Shown one piece after another: positions 24,480 to 35,815 of a stretch of DNA of 64,000 nucleotides (within the stretch, counting starts at the first letter, position 1; every line of letters begins with the position of its first letter). The notes beneath the pieces were generated by a model. It did not search any database. It worked only from the letters and a program-made list of their open reading frames with translations, and was not told the DNA's origin. The stretch spans positions 30,604-94,603 of the forward strand of contig JAPEHQ010000028.1 in the NCBI GenBank assembly GCA_027405735.1. The letters run 5' to 3'. The stretch comes from Mucor racemosus. Its lineage: Eukaryota; Mucoromycota; Mucoromycetes; Mucorales; Mucoraceae. Position numbers and translations under genes: made by a program.

Positions 24480-24830
24480 GTCCAAGACCTAGTAACTAGA
24501 AAAATGCTTGCAACCAATAACCATTGATCTAAATGGGCTGCAAGTTTTAGAATATGTATTACAGCTGTAATAGTATCCAAAGATATAATTTTAGCATCCC
24601 AGTGATTTGTTGGCTAAATTGTAGAAATCAATGCCTACTTTTCCTAGTAGTTTTTGCGGCTCAGTAAGCCATTTTAAATTATAAATGGCCAAAATCAGCA
24701 TGTATGGCAATGACAACTACTAAGATTAATAAGTAAACGTCTTTTTTATGTGTATTCAAAGTTGTAGTGTAACGTGTTTTACATTTACATTTCAGGAATT
24801 ATTTTAAAGAATTGAATATTAACTTCAATA
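24480..24830 (+). repeat. dispersed repeat R6, copy 2
   Basis: Shares with the other copies an IDLNGLQVLEYVLQL-like frame, the following intron-like GTAATA...TTGTAG stretch and a downstream tail with TAATAAGTAAAC and GTGTTTTACATTTA. Confidence 0.62.
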
Positions 24831-27800
24831 GTTATACGTAAATAAACATAAGGAAACCGCCAATCTTTAATTTGATATATATCATAAAATGAGTTATTTT
24901 ATCAGATGATCAACATATTGTAGAGCTACATCGAAAATGCAGCTAGAGTCAAGAATCAAACAAAGAAAAGCAGAGAATTTAGCACAAATGTTATTTATTC
25001 GATTAATTAATTAATCAAAAGGACCAGTTATATCGCAACTTTTACGTATCTAGATATTAAAAATGCTAATGGTTTTGAAACAAAAAAGCTTGAAATTAAT
25101 GCAAAATCCATCATGTAAGTTGTATCTCTAACATGGGTTTTTATGGCACCAAAAGTCTTTTAAATTAGTAGAAATATCAATGAGAAAAACAGAAAATATA
25201 TACATCTCTATTGTTATGTGGTATACAATCAAAGTCAATTTGCAAGAGTAGTATTCAATAATGGTAGAATTTAAAACCACTTACTACTAGCTCTAGTTTA
25301 TCAAACTGTAATTTTGCATGAAATATATGTTTGTAAACAAGCATCATTTTATAATTTTTTTATGTATTTATGCGTCAAAAATGAATAACAAAACTTCCCT
25401 TTTGAAGATAAAAAAAAAAAAAAATAATACAGGAGATATTTAGAGGCATCATCTAGCTTGCCTGCTATATATTTTGTAAAATGCCTTTTCAAAACCGTTT
25501 GAAACATCCTTTGCATATTTACATAAATTCTTTATATATATATATATACAATTCTCACATCATGCCATAAAAAAATGACCTCAGTTGTAGAAAAATTAGT
25601 TTTATCAGTTAGCAAAGAACTTTGTACCCATATCTCATATGTATATTATATATATTGATGGAAATATTAAATTAATAATAAATAGCATTAATCTCGACAA
25701 TAAACAAAAAAAAAAAAACGATAGAAATTTTCGTAGTTAATTGCGGTAATACCTTCAATAACAGCGGGAAAGCACATGTACAATAAGTAAATCGTATTTG
25801 GGAAATGATAAGAGATGATTTCAAAGGGCATTGATGTTATTAGGCTCCTGGCGGACCGGTAAACCAACTAAAACAAGAAAAATGACCATCAATAATGTGC
25901 CACGAAAGAACCTTATTAGAAATAGCTTTTTTGTACACAAAAGAGATCGGAATGCACAAACTTTCAAAATATGGAATTAGCATTAGCTAAGACGAATGCG
26001 CTTAAATAAATGGTCTAGAGGAATATTTTTATACTTTTGATAATTGAAGTTTGCATTGCATGTTAAGAAGGTTCCATAGCAGGTATTTTAAATAAATAAA
26101 TGATGATAATATTGCTATAATAATGCCGCGCTATATATTTATCAAGCAAAATATAGGTTGCAATAAGGGTAATGGGTATTTTGCTGATGGGAAAAAGTTG
26201 GTTTATACAGTTGATTGGTTTACATCAAGCTAAAATTCGTTGGAAAATAACGGGCAATAATGCAAATTAGTAATCTCTAGAACCAAATTTATGATTTAAT
26301 GGGCTGTTGCACATGCAATTGACACTTGATTCAAGGAGATTCATGGAACGTCCATTTTTTTGATAATGATATAGTTGATATATAAATAAGACATTAAAAC
26401 CTGACTCTTGGATTATAGGCCTCTTTATTACATTGAATAAATACTATCTGTTTGTTTCATCAATTTCATATAATAGAAACTACCATAAAAAATACTCTAA
26501 ACGAATCATGTTCTTTGGTTACTCAAAGGAAAAAAAAGACCTACAGGATATAATTGGATTATAAAACTACAAAGGTTAAAATGTGGCATGTCGCACAACA
26601 ATAACATGATGTTTAGAAACACAAATCAATTATATAAATCCAAAAGCAAATCCAAGTTTAGATGTCTCGCAAAAAATCTAATGCAAAAATACAAAGCTTG
26701 CATTCATGTAAGAAATATTACAGCGAGGAACATTTAAGCGCAGTTAATATGATGTTGGACCATTCCTTGTCTTTTCTCGGGGTTATGCTGTTATTACAAC
26801 AACAAAAAAGTCGGAAGTTTTAGGTTCGTTTGCTTGTGTTCCCGCTGTAATAAGCCCATAAAAATTGGGTATCAAATGCGGGGAAGCCAGGAAAGTATGC
26901 GATTATATACATGATTTTGGTGCTATATAATAAAGGTATAGTAGATAATGTGTTCTGGATACTATCATGTAGTGCAAGTATACATTCAAATATCCTGGTC
27001 TATCTACATGGTTCTCAACAGACGTTTTATACATGTGATTTTTTCTGTAGGGTTATCAGGGTAATTTTCAATTGAGACAAATGTGGGGTAAGAAGATGAG
27101 TCTGATCTTTCTATCTTGAATTTCGTTTAGTTTAACCCTGAATAGTACAATGAAAAGGGCTGATTGGTTTACTTGATCAATTTTCGTGGTAGTGGCTAAT
27201 CGTTTAATCGTTTAATAATAAAACTATGGATATACGTTTAAACATGACGTTTTATGCGTTAAAACTTGTATAAATACAAAATGTAGAGACTTGGAAAATC
27301 ATTTAAAAACCTTGTAAATTTCATGTGTCAATATTTATTATTTATAATTCATTATTGAATCACATGAGTCATATTAAATGATTTCAGGTAGTCAAGTATT
27401 GTGAATAGTGAATGCGTGGCAAATTGCGGCAAATATTGGGTAAATAAAGAGTTTATTGTATTCGTACTCAGCCAAATTTCAGACAAAAGGGGGGGGGGGT
27501 TTGTCAGGGCAAATGTGAAATAAAAAGAAAGTTTGAGTTACCCATGTGATACTAATTAAAAGATATATACACTGTATAGTGATATGATGAATAAGAAGGT
27601 GTGTGTATGTGTATGGCAAGCTTGCGTTGTAATGAAAAAAACAAAAAAACAAAAAAGAGTAGCGTTTTTTTCATTTAGCATAGAGTGAGGAAAATAAGGA
27701 TGTTTCTAATATTTAATAAACAAAGCAGACTGTATATTCATTATTAGATCAAAAGGTAAATCTGATTATAAATAAAAATTGTCATCTTCTCCGTGGAAAT

Positions 27801-27954
27801 TCCGGGTTTTAATAGAGTTGTGAACCCCCCCGCAAAATAAAATAAAAGAGGAGGTTAAGAAATGAAATGTATAGATCCATTCCCTTTTTTTTTTTTTTTT
27901 TTTTTTTTTTTCTTTTCTTTTCTTTTCTTCTTTCTTTCTCTTTTTCAATTTAAC
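24831..27954. other. gene-free AT-rich region ahead of the WRKY-like gene
   Basis: No supportable gene. It holds A/T homopolymers and TA microsatellites (for example about 25535-25552), a G run (27489-27498) and, just upstream of the next start codon, a 27-base T run (27885-27911) followed by CTTTT repeats. A very short minus-strand exon-like tail near 25840-25868 is not supported by a partner exon. Confidence 0.5.
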
Positions 27955-29032
27955 ATGACTGAAATCAATACAAACATCAATTTTAAAAATGATCCACCAC
28001 TCTATGATTTACAAGAAGTAATTCAACAATATCAATCACAACCTGAATTGCTTAAGTTAATTCTAACAAGTAAAGTCGAAGAAGACAAACGAAGAGCGGA
28101 AGAAGCAAAATTGCGTGCAAAAGAACTCGATCTTTATTTCCAACATAAAGAAAAGAAATCATATAAAATGCTGCCTTCAATATCATCTACACTAAAAAAG
28201 AGCCGCTCTTCCTCTTCTCCATATGTCATCCCTCCTCTTTCTCAATCTCACCAAACATCTTCTTCTTCTGCTGCTGCTGCTTATCGCAGTTATCATTCTT
28301 CAATTTCATCTACATCTTCTTCATCTGGTTCTGTTTCATCTTTATCAGAACTCGAGGAAGAAGAAGAAGAAGAAGAAGAAGATGTTCAAATGGATCATCA
28401 ACAACGTAGACATTCTGCTGCCGCTGCCATGCTGGCCATGGGAGGTGCTGCAATGAGCGATACTGCTACTACTGTGGAAACATTTTCAAATGCCTATCCA
28501 TCACCTATTGATGAACATTATAATGATGAAAAAGAAGAAACAACAACAACAACAATAACAACAACAACAGAAGAAGACGAAGATATAAATAAACCTCGTC
28601 GCAGAAGAGAAATGCAAGCCATCACAAAAATTGTTGAAACAAGAGAATTCCCCTATGTTGATAATTACTTTTGGAAGAATAATGGCAACACTGTTCAAAA
28701 AAAGACGGGTTGTAAGAGTATTTACTATAAATGCTCAAATAGTAATAAGGTACGATTATTTTTAAACGGGATTTGGCGGGGGGAAGTTGGATTAGCGGGT
28801 TTGCCCGTTATTCATTTTATTGGTCTTGTTGACATATGAAATTCATGCTTCAATTTAACCCTTCTTTCAATTTCTCACGACTTTTGATTGGCTGATTTAA
28901 CTAATATATAAATTATAGGGTTGTTCTGTAAATAAAACTGTAACTGCTAGACCAAATGGTGAATATCTTATCAAATATAGAGGTTGTCATTTACAAGAGT
29001 GTGGCAGAGTCGAAAGAATAAGAGATTTATAA
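27955..29032 (+). CDS. WRKY/GCM1-superfamily zinc-finger protein
   Basis: Probably a nuclear DNA-binding protein. Two exons (27955-28749 and 28919-29032) give 302 residues. The N-terminal half has a charged coiled-coil-like stretch (EEDKRRAEEAKLRAKELD). Ser-, Glu-, Ala- and Thr-rich low complexity follows. The C-terminal domain reads DNYFWKNNGNTVQKKTG, then YYKCSNSNKGCSVNKTV, then GEYLIKYRGCHLQEC. This has the WRKY-GCM1 pattern of strands with paired Cys, a conserved Lys/Val after the second Cys and a His near the end, but with FWKNNG in place of WRKYGQ. The intron splits the finger exactly before the second Cys pair. The second Met was chosen because the first in-frame Met precedes translated poly-T. 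Confidence 0.8.
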
Positions 29033-29251
29033 GATCCAAAAGAAAAAATATATACCAGAATCATTTCATACTATCAGGCTCCCCCTTCTTCCTTTTTTCT
29101 TCTTCTTTTACTGTAATTTAACTATATGCTCCATCTCTCTCTCTCTATGATCCCCAATGATTAATACATAATTTACTATTCAACTAATAAAAAATAACCG
29201 ATATTATACATAAATACCGCTAAATTTTTTCTATTGTATAATCATCTCAAC

Positions 29252-29506
29252 ATGTTGGATGCTAATATTAATAAAAACACGTTAATCAGATCATCTGGTT
29301 CCACGTTAGATCCCTGTATACAGTTAGTATCGTATCACACTAATCCTTCAATAGCATTATCCTCATCATCACTTGATAAAATCAATCCAACCAAAAGATC
29401 AGCTTCACTAAAACGTCAAAATAAACCAGCAGCTATTATTATAGTGTACAATAATCAGCAAAATGACGAGAACGATAATGAAATCTATTCATCTTGGTCT
29501 GGATAA
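29252..29506 (+). CDS. hypothetical small protein
   Basis: A single 84-residue open frame that starts MLDANINKNTLIRSSGST and ends NEIYSSWSG. It is Ser/Asn-rich with no recognised domain, signal peptide or membrane segment. It stands out because its base composition is less extreme than the AT-rich flanks and a short AT-rich leader precedes the ATG. It sits about 220 bp after the WRKY-like gene on the same strand and could instead be a UTR or an unlinked exon. Support is modest. Confidence 0.38.
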   Translation: MLDANINKNTLIRSSGSTLDPCIQLVSYHTNPSIALSSSSLDKINPTKRSASLKRQNKPAAIIIVYNNQQNDENDNEIYSSWSG

Positions 29507-30547
29507 TTGCTTTAATCTAATCTACTAGTCTTCCTAATTAGTATTCTTAACTTTCGCACGATATACCATATATAAATATATATATGTATTCAAACCCTAA
29601 ATAGTCAGATATCAAATCACATAAATAAATTAGCTCACATGAGGAAACAAGGATATGAATGTGTATTATTTATTATAATAATTTGTCATGTAAAGTTTCC
29701 AATATTTTATAGCTCAACAATTTTTAGGATATGATGATTAAGAACCACCACCTCGATACTACCATCAATATTCATAAAGATTTATAAATATCAGGCAAAA
29801 GTTTGTTTATTTTGCATAGTGTTCGTCAAAATCTGTATCTTTAAGCATTTCAATAAAACCAACAGCAGTTGAAGGCTAAAGCATTTGATTCTTCTCACCA
29901 AATTTGTTAATATATCATGGTTTACAGTGATCTTTCCAAATATAGAAATAATATGCTAAATGCATTTTTGAATATCTGTGCGTCGATGAATTACACTTGA
30001 GCGCAGAAGTTGTTTATCCTGGTCAGCCCAGACTACATACTAAGCATTTAATTACCATTGTGCAAGCATTGGTTTAATTATGAAATCCTTTTTTCTTTCT
30101 TTTTATAGATATCACTATAATAATTGCTTCTCGAACGGTATTTTATTTAGTACATGCTTGCTTTTCAAGAATTATTGTACGAGTTCAATAGCATGTAAAT
30201 CCATAATAAGTACTAGCTGATTATCCTTGACATCTAAAATATATGTGAGTATTTTTGCTTCGAGTAAAGTGACATTGATATTCAAAATTATCAATTTTCC
30301 AAACTAGTAATATATATATACTATATCTTGAAATTGCACACTCAGATGTAATAAAACAATTGCTTATAACTACACATTTCCGACAAGCAAAAAATACTTT
30401 AGATGACAAGCCTTTGTTTTGTAGATTTATAAAATAGACATCTATTTCTCAAAAGTACAAAAAAATACTTTAAAACCAAGAAAACAAATAGCAAATGTTT
30501 GATGACATGCAATATTCATGCATGCAACATGATTTTAATATTATAAC
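29507..30547. other. intergenic, no gene seen
   Basis: AT-rich DNA between the small open frame and the 3' end of the amidohydrolase gene. No repeat family from elsewhere in the window was recognised here. Confidence 0.5.
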
Positions 30548-33500
30548 TTATACTTGTTGAGGAAAGCAAGTAGGGCCAGCATGTCCACCACCATTTACCA
30601 TCAATACACGAGTACCAAATTCAAAAGGATCACTGTTATAAGCAACAAAATCAGCTTTACCTCCTTTCTTCAAAACCCCTGGGCCATTCAAACTCTCATT
30701 ATCAATCAAACCAAATATTTCTGCAAGATTCCAAGTAACTAAACCTACTGCGTCTTGTGCTGTCAAATGAACATTATGTGCAAGATTCCAGCCAGCTTCC
30801 CAAATTAAATTACGAGCATCACCATTATCAACATCTGTGCTTCCTAATCCAACACGTACTTGATGTTTTAAAAGTACATCTAATACAGTACTTGGAGTAA
30901 CTGGAGGCCCTGTCAAACAGAATCGAGATTGCCATGTAGTTGGAAAACAACGTGCAGGCATTAATACTACTGGAACATCTAATTGGCTCAAATGTTCAGC
31001 AACCAAATGTGATTCAGCACCACCTAAAATAACAAACTTGACATTATGATTATGTTCCTTGGAAATCACTTGTTTGATCAATAAAATAGACGCAATTTCA
31101 TCCTTGTCATCAACTTGTACAACTACTGGAATCAAACCACGAGCAGCACGAGCAAAAACGTTATGAGAAGGATCTTTTTTGATGTTGGAAATCAATAAAT
31201 CGCGAATTGTTGCAATTTGTTTAGAAACGGTCATTGATCCTAAAAGCAAAAGATAAGCGGGTTGATCGCATTGCATTATTATGTCAAACACTTACCAGAA
31301 TGATTAATAACGAAATTCAAGGCGGCTTCTTCCTTGACTAACGCATCAACAGTATCTAAAACTGTATTTTCAACACCTGTGCGGAAAGCAACAGAGATAC
31401 CAGCAAGTAAATCAGAACCAACTTGAGGTTGGGATACAGAGGTAGTGACGCCTTTACGTTATTAATTAGCTTCATTTCATAAATGAAAAGGTACCAAATA
31501 TACACAAACCTGCTTTATATGCTTTCTGGAGATGAAGACCATTGAATTTTAAACCATCAACAGCACGTACAACCTTTTTGTACAATCCATCGTCAGTAAC
31601 ATCGTTTTTAGCATAACCATCTTGAGTTGTTTCTTCTGCTTGAATCTCTAAAAGGCCCAAAGGTACACCCATAGATACAATACCCTTTTTATAGGTTGAA
31701 TATAAGCGTTACCATACACACTAATAAACCAAATTTTACTTACGGGAATCACAACAGCACCTCCCATCTCAAAAATAGGACTCGAATTTGGCCATTCAAC
31801 GTGATCACGATCACAGTCAATACCGATACAAGATATTTCGCCCTCTTTAACCACAATATAAAGACCTTGTCCTAATTCACTAGCACTCAAAGTATTACTT
31901 GCATTCATATAAATCTCGCTGATATTGCGTAAAACAAATGATTTAACGCCACTTGCACAAGCAGCATTGAATGATTCTGGATTATTTAAACCATGATCTT
32001 CTAAACGCATTGTATTTTGTGAGAATGATGGTAAATAATGTCGTTCATTGTCTGTTAATGCTTCCTTTGTTGATTCAGCTTCCATCATTTGCTTTAAAAC
32101 AACTTCTTGTTCAGTAACGCTCTTTCCCCATGACTTTTTGAAATCAAGTTCTTCACCATCAATAATAACATGCTTTGGACGAGCACCTAGACGTAAGGGA
32201 TGACGTTCCCAAATCACAATATCGGCATCTTTTCCTACTTCAATACTGGAAAGAAAAGAAAAAAACGTTTTTCAGTGATTTATCTTTTAGTTTCATTACT
32301 CGCTTACCTTCCAATACGATGTCCAAGCTTCAATGAATTGGCTGGTACAGTCGTAAGTGCTTGAAGTGCTTTATGTTCATTAAAACCATAATGGTATGCC
32401 TTTTGTGCTTCATGCATTAAATCACGCTATATAAAATGAAATATGTTGAATAAATCTTCGATATTAGTCATGCATAAATATCTTATTTTACAGCATTTGT
32501 AACAGGATGATCACTCTTAAAAGCAACTGGAATGCCTGCAGCATCCAATATCTTTGGTGCATGTACATTTTGATCCCAAGCTTCTGCCTACAGATATAAA
32601 AATAAAAGTGAGTTGGTTAACATCAAATCAGTATATTTAGCATTGCTAAAATAACCTTGTATCCCCACATGTCTAGTAAAAATTCTTTAATACCGAATAT
32701 TGCGTTGATCAATTAGACAAACCACTTACCTGCAAAGGTAGCAATTGTAATATTGGTCTTTGCACGTTTAATAATCTCAGGTACCTGCCAGGCACTTAAA
32801 GCATGATGGAAAGCTGCAATTTCGAAATCGAATTCAAGAGAATGATGTACCATAGCTTCAATATCCTGAGGTAAATAACAATGAACATTCAAATTAACTT
32901 GTTTACGTAGAAGTGCAATCAAGCTTTCTAAATTAAGGTCTTCAGGATAGCTTTCTGTAAGACGAGTAATCTTGTATTCATCAATAGGCTTATTAGTAGG
33001 GAAGGTTTTGTGGATTCTAGCAGCAGCATCACACCAATCGTCTTGCTTGCGCATTAACTTTTGTGCTTCTTCAAATTTACGGCGGAACAAGTAATTTTCA
33101 CCGAGACCTGGATAAAAAAAAAAACAAAGATAAGCATTCATTATTAATCATAAATGTCAGTATTTATATAATTACGAGTCATTGGCATCTGACGAAGTTC
33201 AGCGCCATAGTAGCCTTTAGGGTTTTCGCCACAAGCCATCTTCATGTAACGCCATACGATTTCTTCATCCTCTTCCGATACACTAGCTCCAATCAACATG
33301 TCTTGATTTGACAATGTCGATACAGGACGAAGTTTGATTACCGCAGCTTCACCACCCATTAGATTACCCGAACCAGGCAAGATAAGGGATGTTGTAATGC
33401 CTCCACTAGCTACAATCTTGAGACCGGGATCAGTTGGACTAAGAGCATCAATGACACGCACATACGGTGTAGTAGGTGAAGTCATCTCATTGGTATCATC

Positions 33501-34100
33501 TGAAGCAGTTAACCCCCCTAAAGAATCAACGGTCATATGCGAATGCATATCGATTACACCAGGTGTAACAACTCGGCCACCAGCATCCAAAATACGCGTA
33601 CCTTTAGGAACATTTAAATCATTACCTACAGCTGCAATCAATCCATTCTTCAAGTAGATTTCACCTTGTTCAAGATAGCTATTACCTAACCAAATGTGAC
33701 CGTTGCGGATCAAGATATTGGGAGCCTCAGGGGCTGCTCGAGGATTACGATGACGGGTACGAGTGGTATTTGTATAAGCTTGGTCTCTATCAACCACATA
33801 TTGACATTTGGAAAGACCTTGCTCGAATGATGTCAATGAAATACCAGGCGAAACAACCTTGGAATTAACAGGATTATCCCAAAACCCTTCAGTTTGAACG
33901 TTGCTACTGGTTAAACCAATGGCTGGTAAATGGTTGGAAAGATAAACACAACTAGACCCAAAGAAGGCCAGTGCTGATACCGTCAAAATAAGTCGTGTCC
34001 TTTGTTGTTTTCGATTGTATGAAGTAGGAAAATCGGGATTTAACAATGGTCTAGTCGACAATGTCGACTTTCCATTGCGGCTATTGTTATTGTTAAACAT
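30548..34100 (-). CDS. membrane-anchored amidohydrolase-superfamily protein with two amidohydrolase-like halves
   Basis: A predicted metal-dependent hydrolase; the substrate cannot be told. Nine exons (33176-34100, 32730-33107, 32656-32672, 32492-32587, 32308-32426, 31744-32245, 31510-31684, 31296-31451, 30548-31239) give 1019 residues. After a basic Asn-rich N-terminus, a single hydrophobic segment (about residues 37-56) suggests a type II membrane or secretory-pathway anchor. The first half has the metal-binding HxH in GVIDMHSHMTVD, later His in NVHCYLP and AAFHHALSAW, and the catalytic-type Asp in FKSDHPV. The second half has GGAVVIPGIVSMGVPLGL, where HxH is missing, yet keeps a VGLGSTDVDNGDARNL segment, so it may be non-catalytic. 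Exon 3 is only 17 nt. A T-rich tract precedes the start. Confidence 0.88.
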
Positions 34101-34699
34101 GATTTGTTTAAAGACAACAACAATAAAAAAAAAGAAAAAAAAAAAAAAAAAAGATAAAATAAAGATTTCAGGATTATTTATGTGAAACGTGAAACGTGAA
34201 GCTGGCAAATGATTACTTTTCAAAATGATTAGATTTGGATGCATGCATGAAAGCAGTTAATATGCGTTCTATTGTATCATCAGATTGCCTAACATTCGAT
34301 TTCACTTAAATTAATTAACAATATGCTTTTATTGAAGGCGTTATAATCATTTTTACTCATCTTATATATGATATATGTCAGGTATATATACATATTTTAT
34401 TGATAGATAACAAACAATACTTGACTTTCTGATTGATAGAGATAAAAGAAATTGTGCAATCTGATTATTTTTTCGGACGCTTTTGTACAATATTATGCAT
34501 ATATCAATATCTATATATATTCAGTACATAAAGTAATTTCGACTTCTGAAACTGATAAATGAATGTAATTTATTCTAATGTATAATCGATCTTTTTCACC
34601 ATTACTGTTTATATATCTTTTGCCAATGGCCTAGTAGGATAATATACCAAAGATACCTAGACACCAGAAAAAATACGGGACTTGATCATTGTTCGCTGT
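34101..34699. promoter_or_regulatory. upstream region of the amidohydrolase gene
   Basis: In the gene's sense it begins with pyrimidine-rich and poly-T sequence (A-run on the plus strand, about 34121-34152) immediately before the start codon. The rest is AT-rich with TATA-like microsatellites. No specific site was recognised. Confidence 0.35.
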
Positions 34700-35815
34700 A
34701 CGTTTCGATGAATGCTTCATATATCGAGGAAGAGTCAAAATTAGGTGAAATTTACTGCTTTTTCCTTGAAAACCGAGTCTTACTTTTCAACCCTACTCTA
34801 CTCTTTTTTTCACTAAATAACACCAAGAAAAAATTATATGCAAAAGTACCTGAGATGATCAACTTTTACGCAAAAACAAGTAACCGGAAATATCCTATTT
34901 TTTACAGTTGGTATAACTTCTTTAGTGCTAATGTTTCAGATTTTTACTGGTATTTCACCGCTACAATTAAAAACTTGGCGCTATCATATCTCTGAAAAAA
35001 ACTAAGCTATACTATGATTTTTTAATAATAAAACTTACTTGTTTTAAAGCGCTCTATAACGTATTTTAATATAAAAAAATTCTGAGCACCTTTTTTTTTT
35101 ATCCATTTTTTATCCATTTTTTCCGTAGATTTCAAAATATTCGTTAAATTGAGCAGCATTTTGTTTACATTCATATCATTGACCTCGTTGAAGCCTACTG
35201 GACCCAATTTAGTTTTTTTTAAAATATTGATTTTTCGTGGAGATATCCTCAAAAATGTGTACAAAGAGATACCTTCGTTTCTAGCTTCATTTTTTCCCCT
35301 TGTATACCCTCATCCCAAATTCTGAATTTGAAAAAAAAAATGACAAAAATCACATTTTCTCTACAAAAAATGCAGCTGAAAGGTTCCGCAATAGCTCAAT
35401 TGATAGATAATTTTTTTGTGCATCATTTTCATTACTTATATTTGACATATGTTTATAAAAAGTGGTGCTTATCTTCAAAAAACCTCCAAGATTTCAATCG
35501 CATTTTAAGCAAGATTTATTGATAAACATTTGTCTGAATTTTGTTTAGGTGGATGCAAAATCCAAAACTGTACAAAAACTATTTAATATTCTAGGTCGAC
35601 TTACTTTGCAGTTCATGAACCATTAAATGATTTTGTTTTTTGAATCATTTTCTGATCGATTTTCACCATATGGCCAAATCAATTTTGGAACTCAGTTATC
35701 ATAGTTTTAAGCTGTAATATGAACTGTTATTTTGATTACCTCGACGAAAAATCAATATTTTCCGCTGAAATAAAAAATGCAGGGTAGTTTTTAGTTAGAT
35801 CTATCTTGTGGATTT
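34700..35815 (+). repeat. dispersed repeat R1, copy 3
   Basis: First part of the second full R1-R2-R3 block, collinear with 2395-6800. An RISPRKINILKKTKLGPVGF frame is open for about 80 codons on the minus strand (35022-35264). Confidence 0.75.

Noticed and set aside
25838..25870. Minus-strand exon-like end reading WFTGPPGA followed by a stop, after a TTTTAG acceptor-like site
   Set aside because: Only eight codons, and no upstream exon with matching frame could be found in the next few hundred bases.
28501..28698. Cysteine-rich minus-strand frame opposite the WRKY-like gene
   Set aside because: It is the antisense of Thr/Glu repeats in the real coding sequence.
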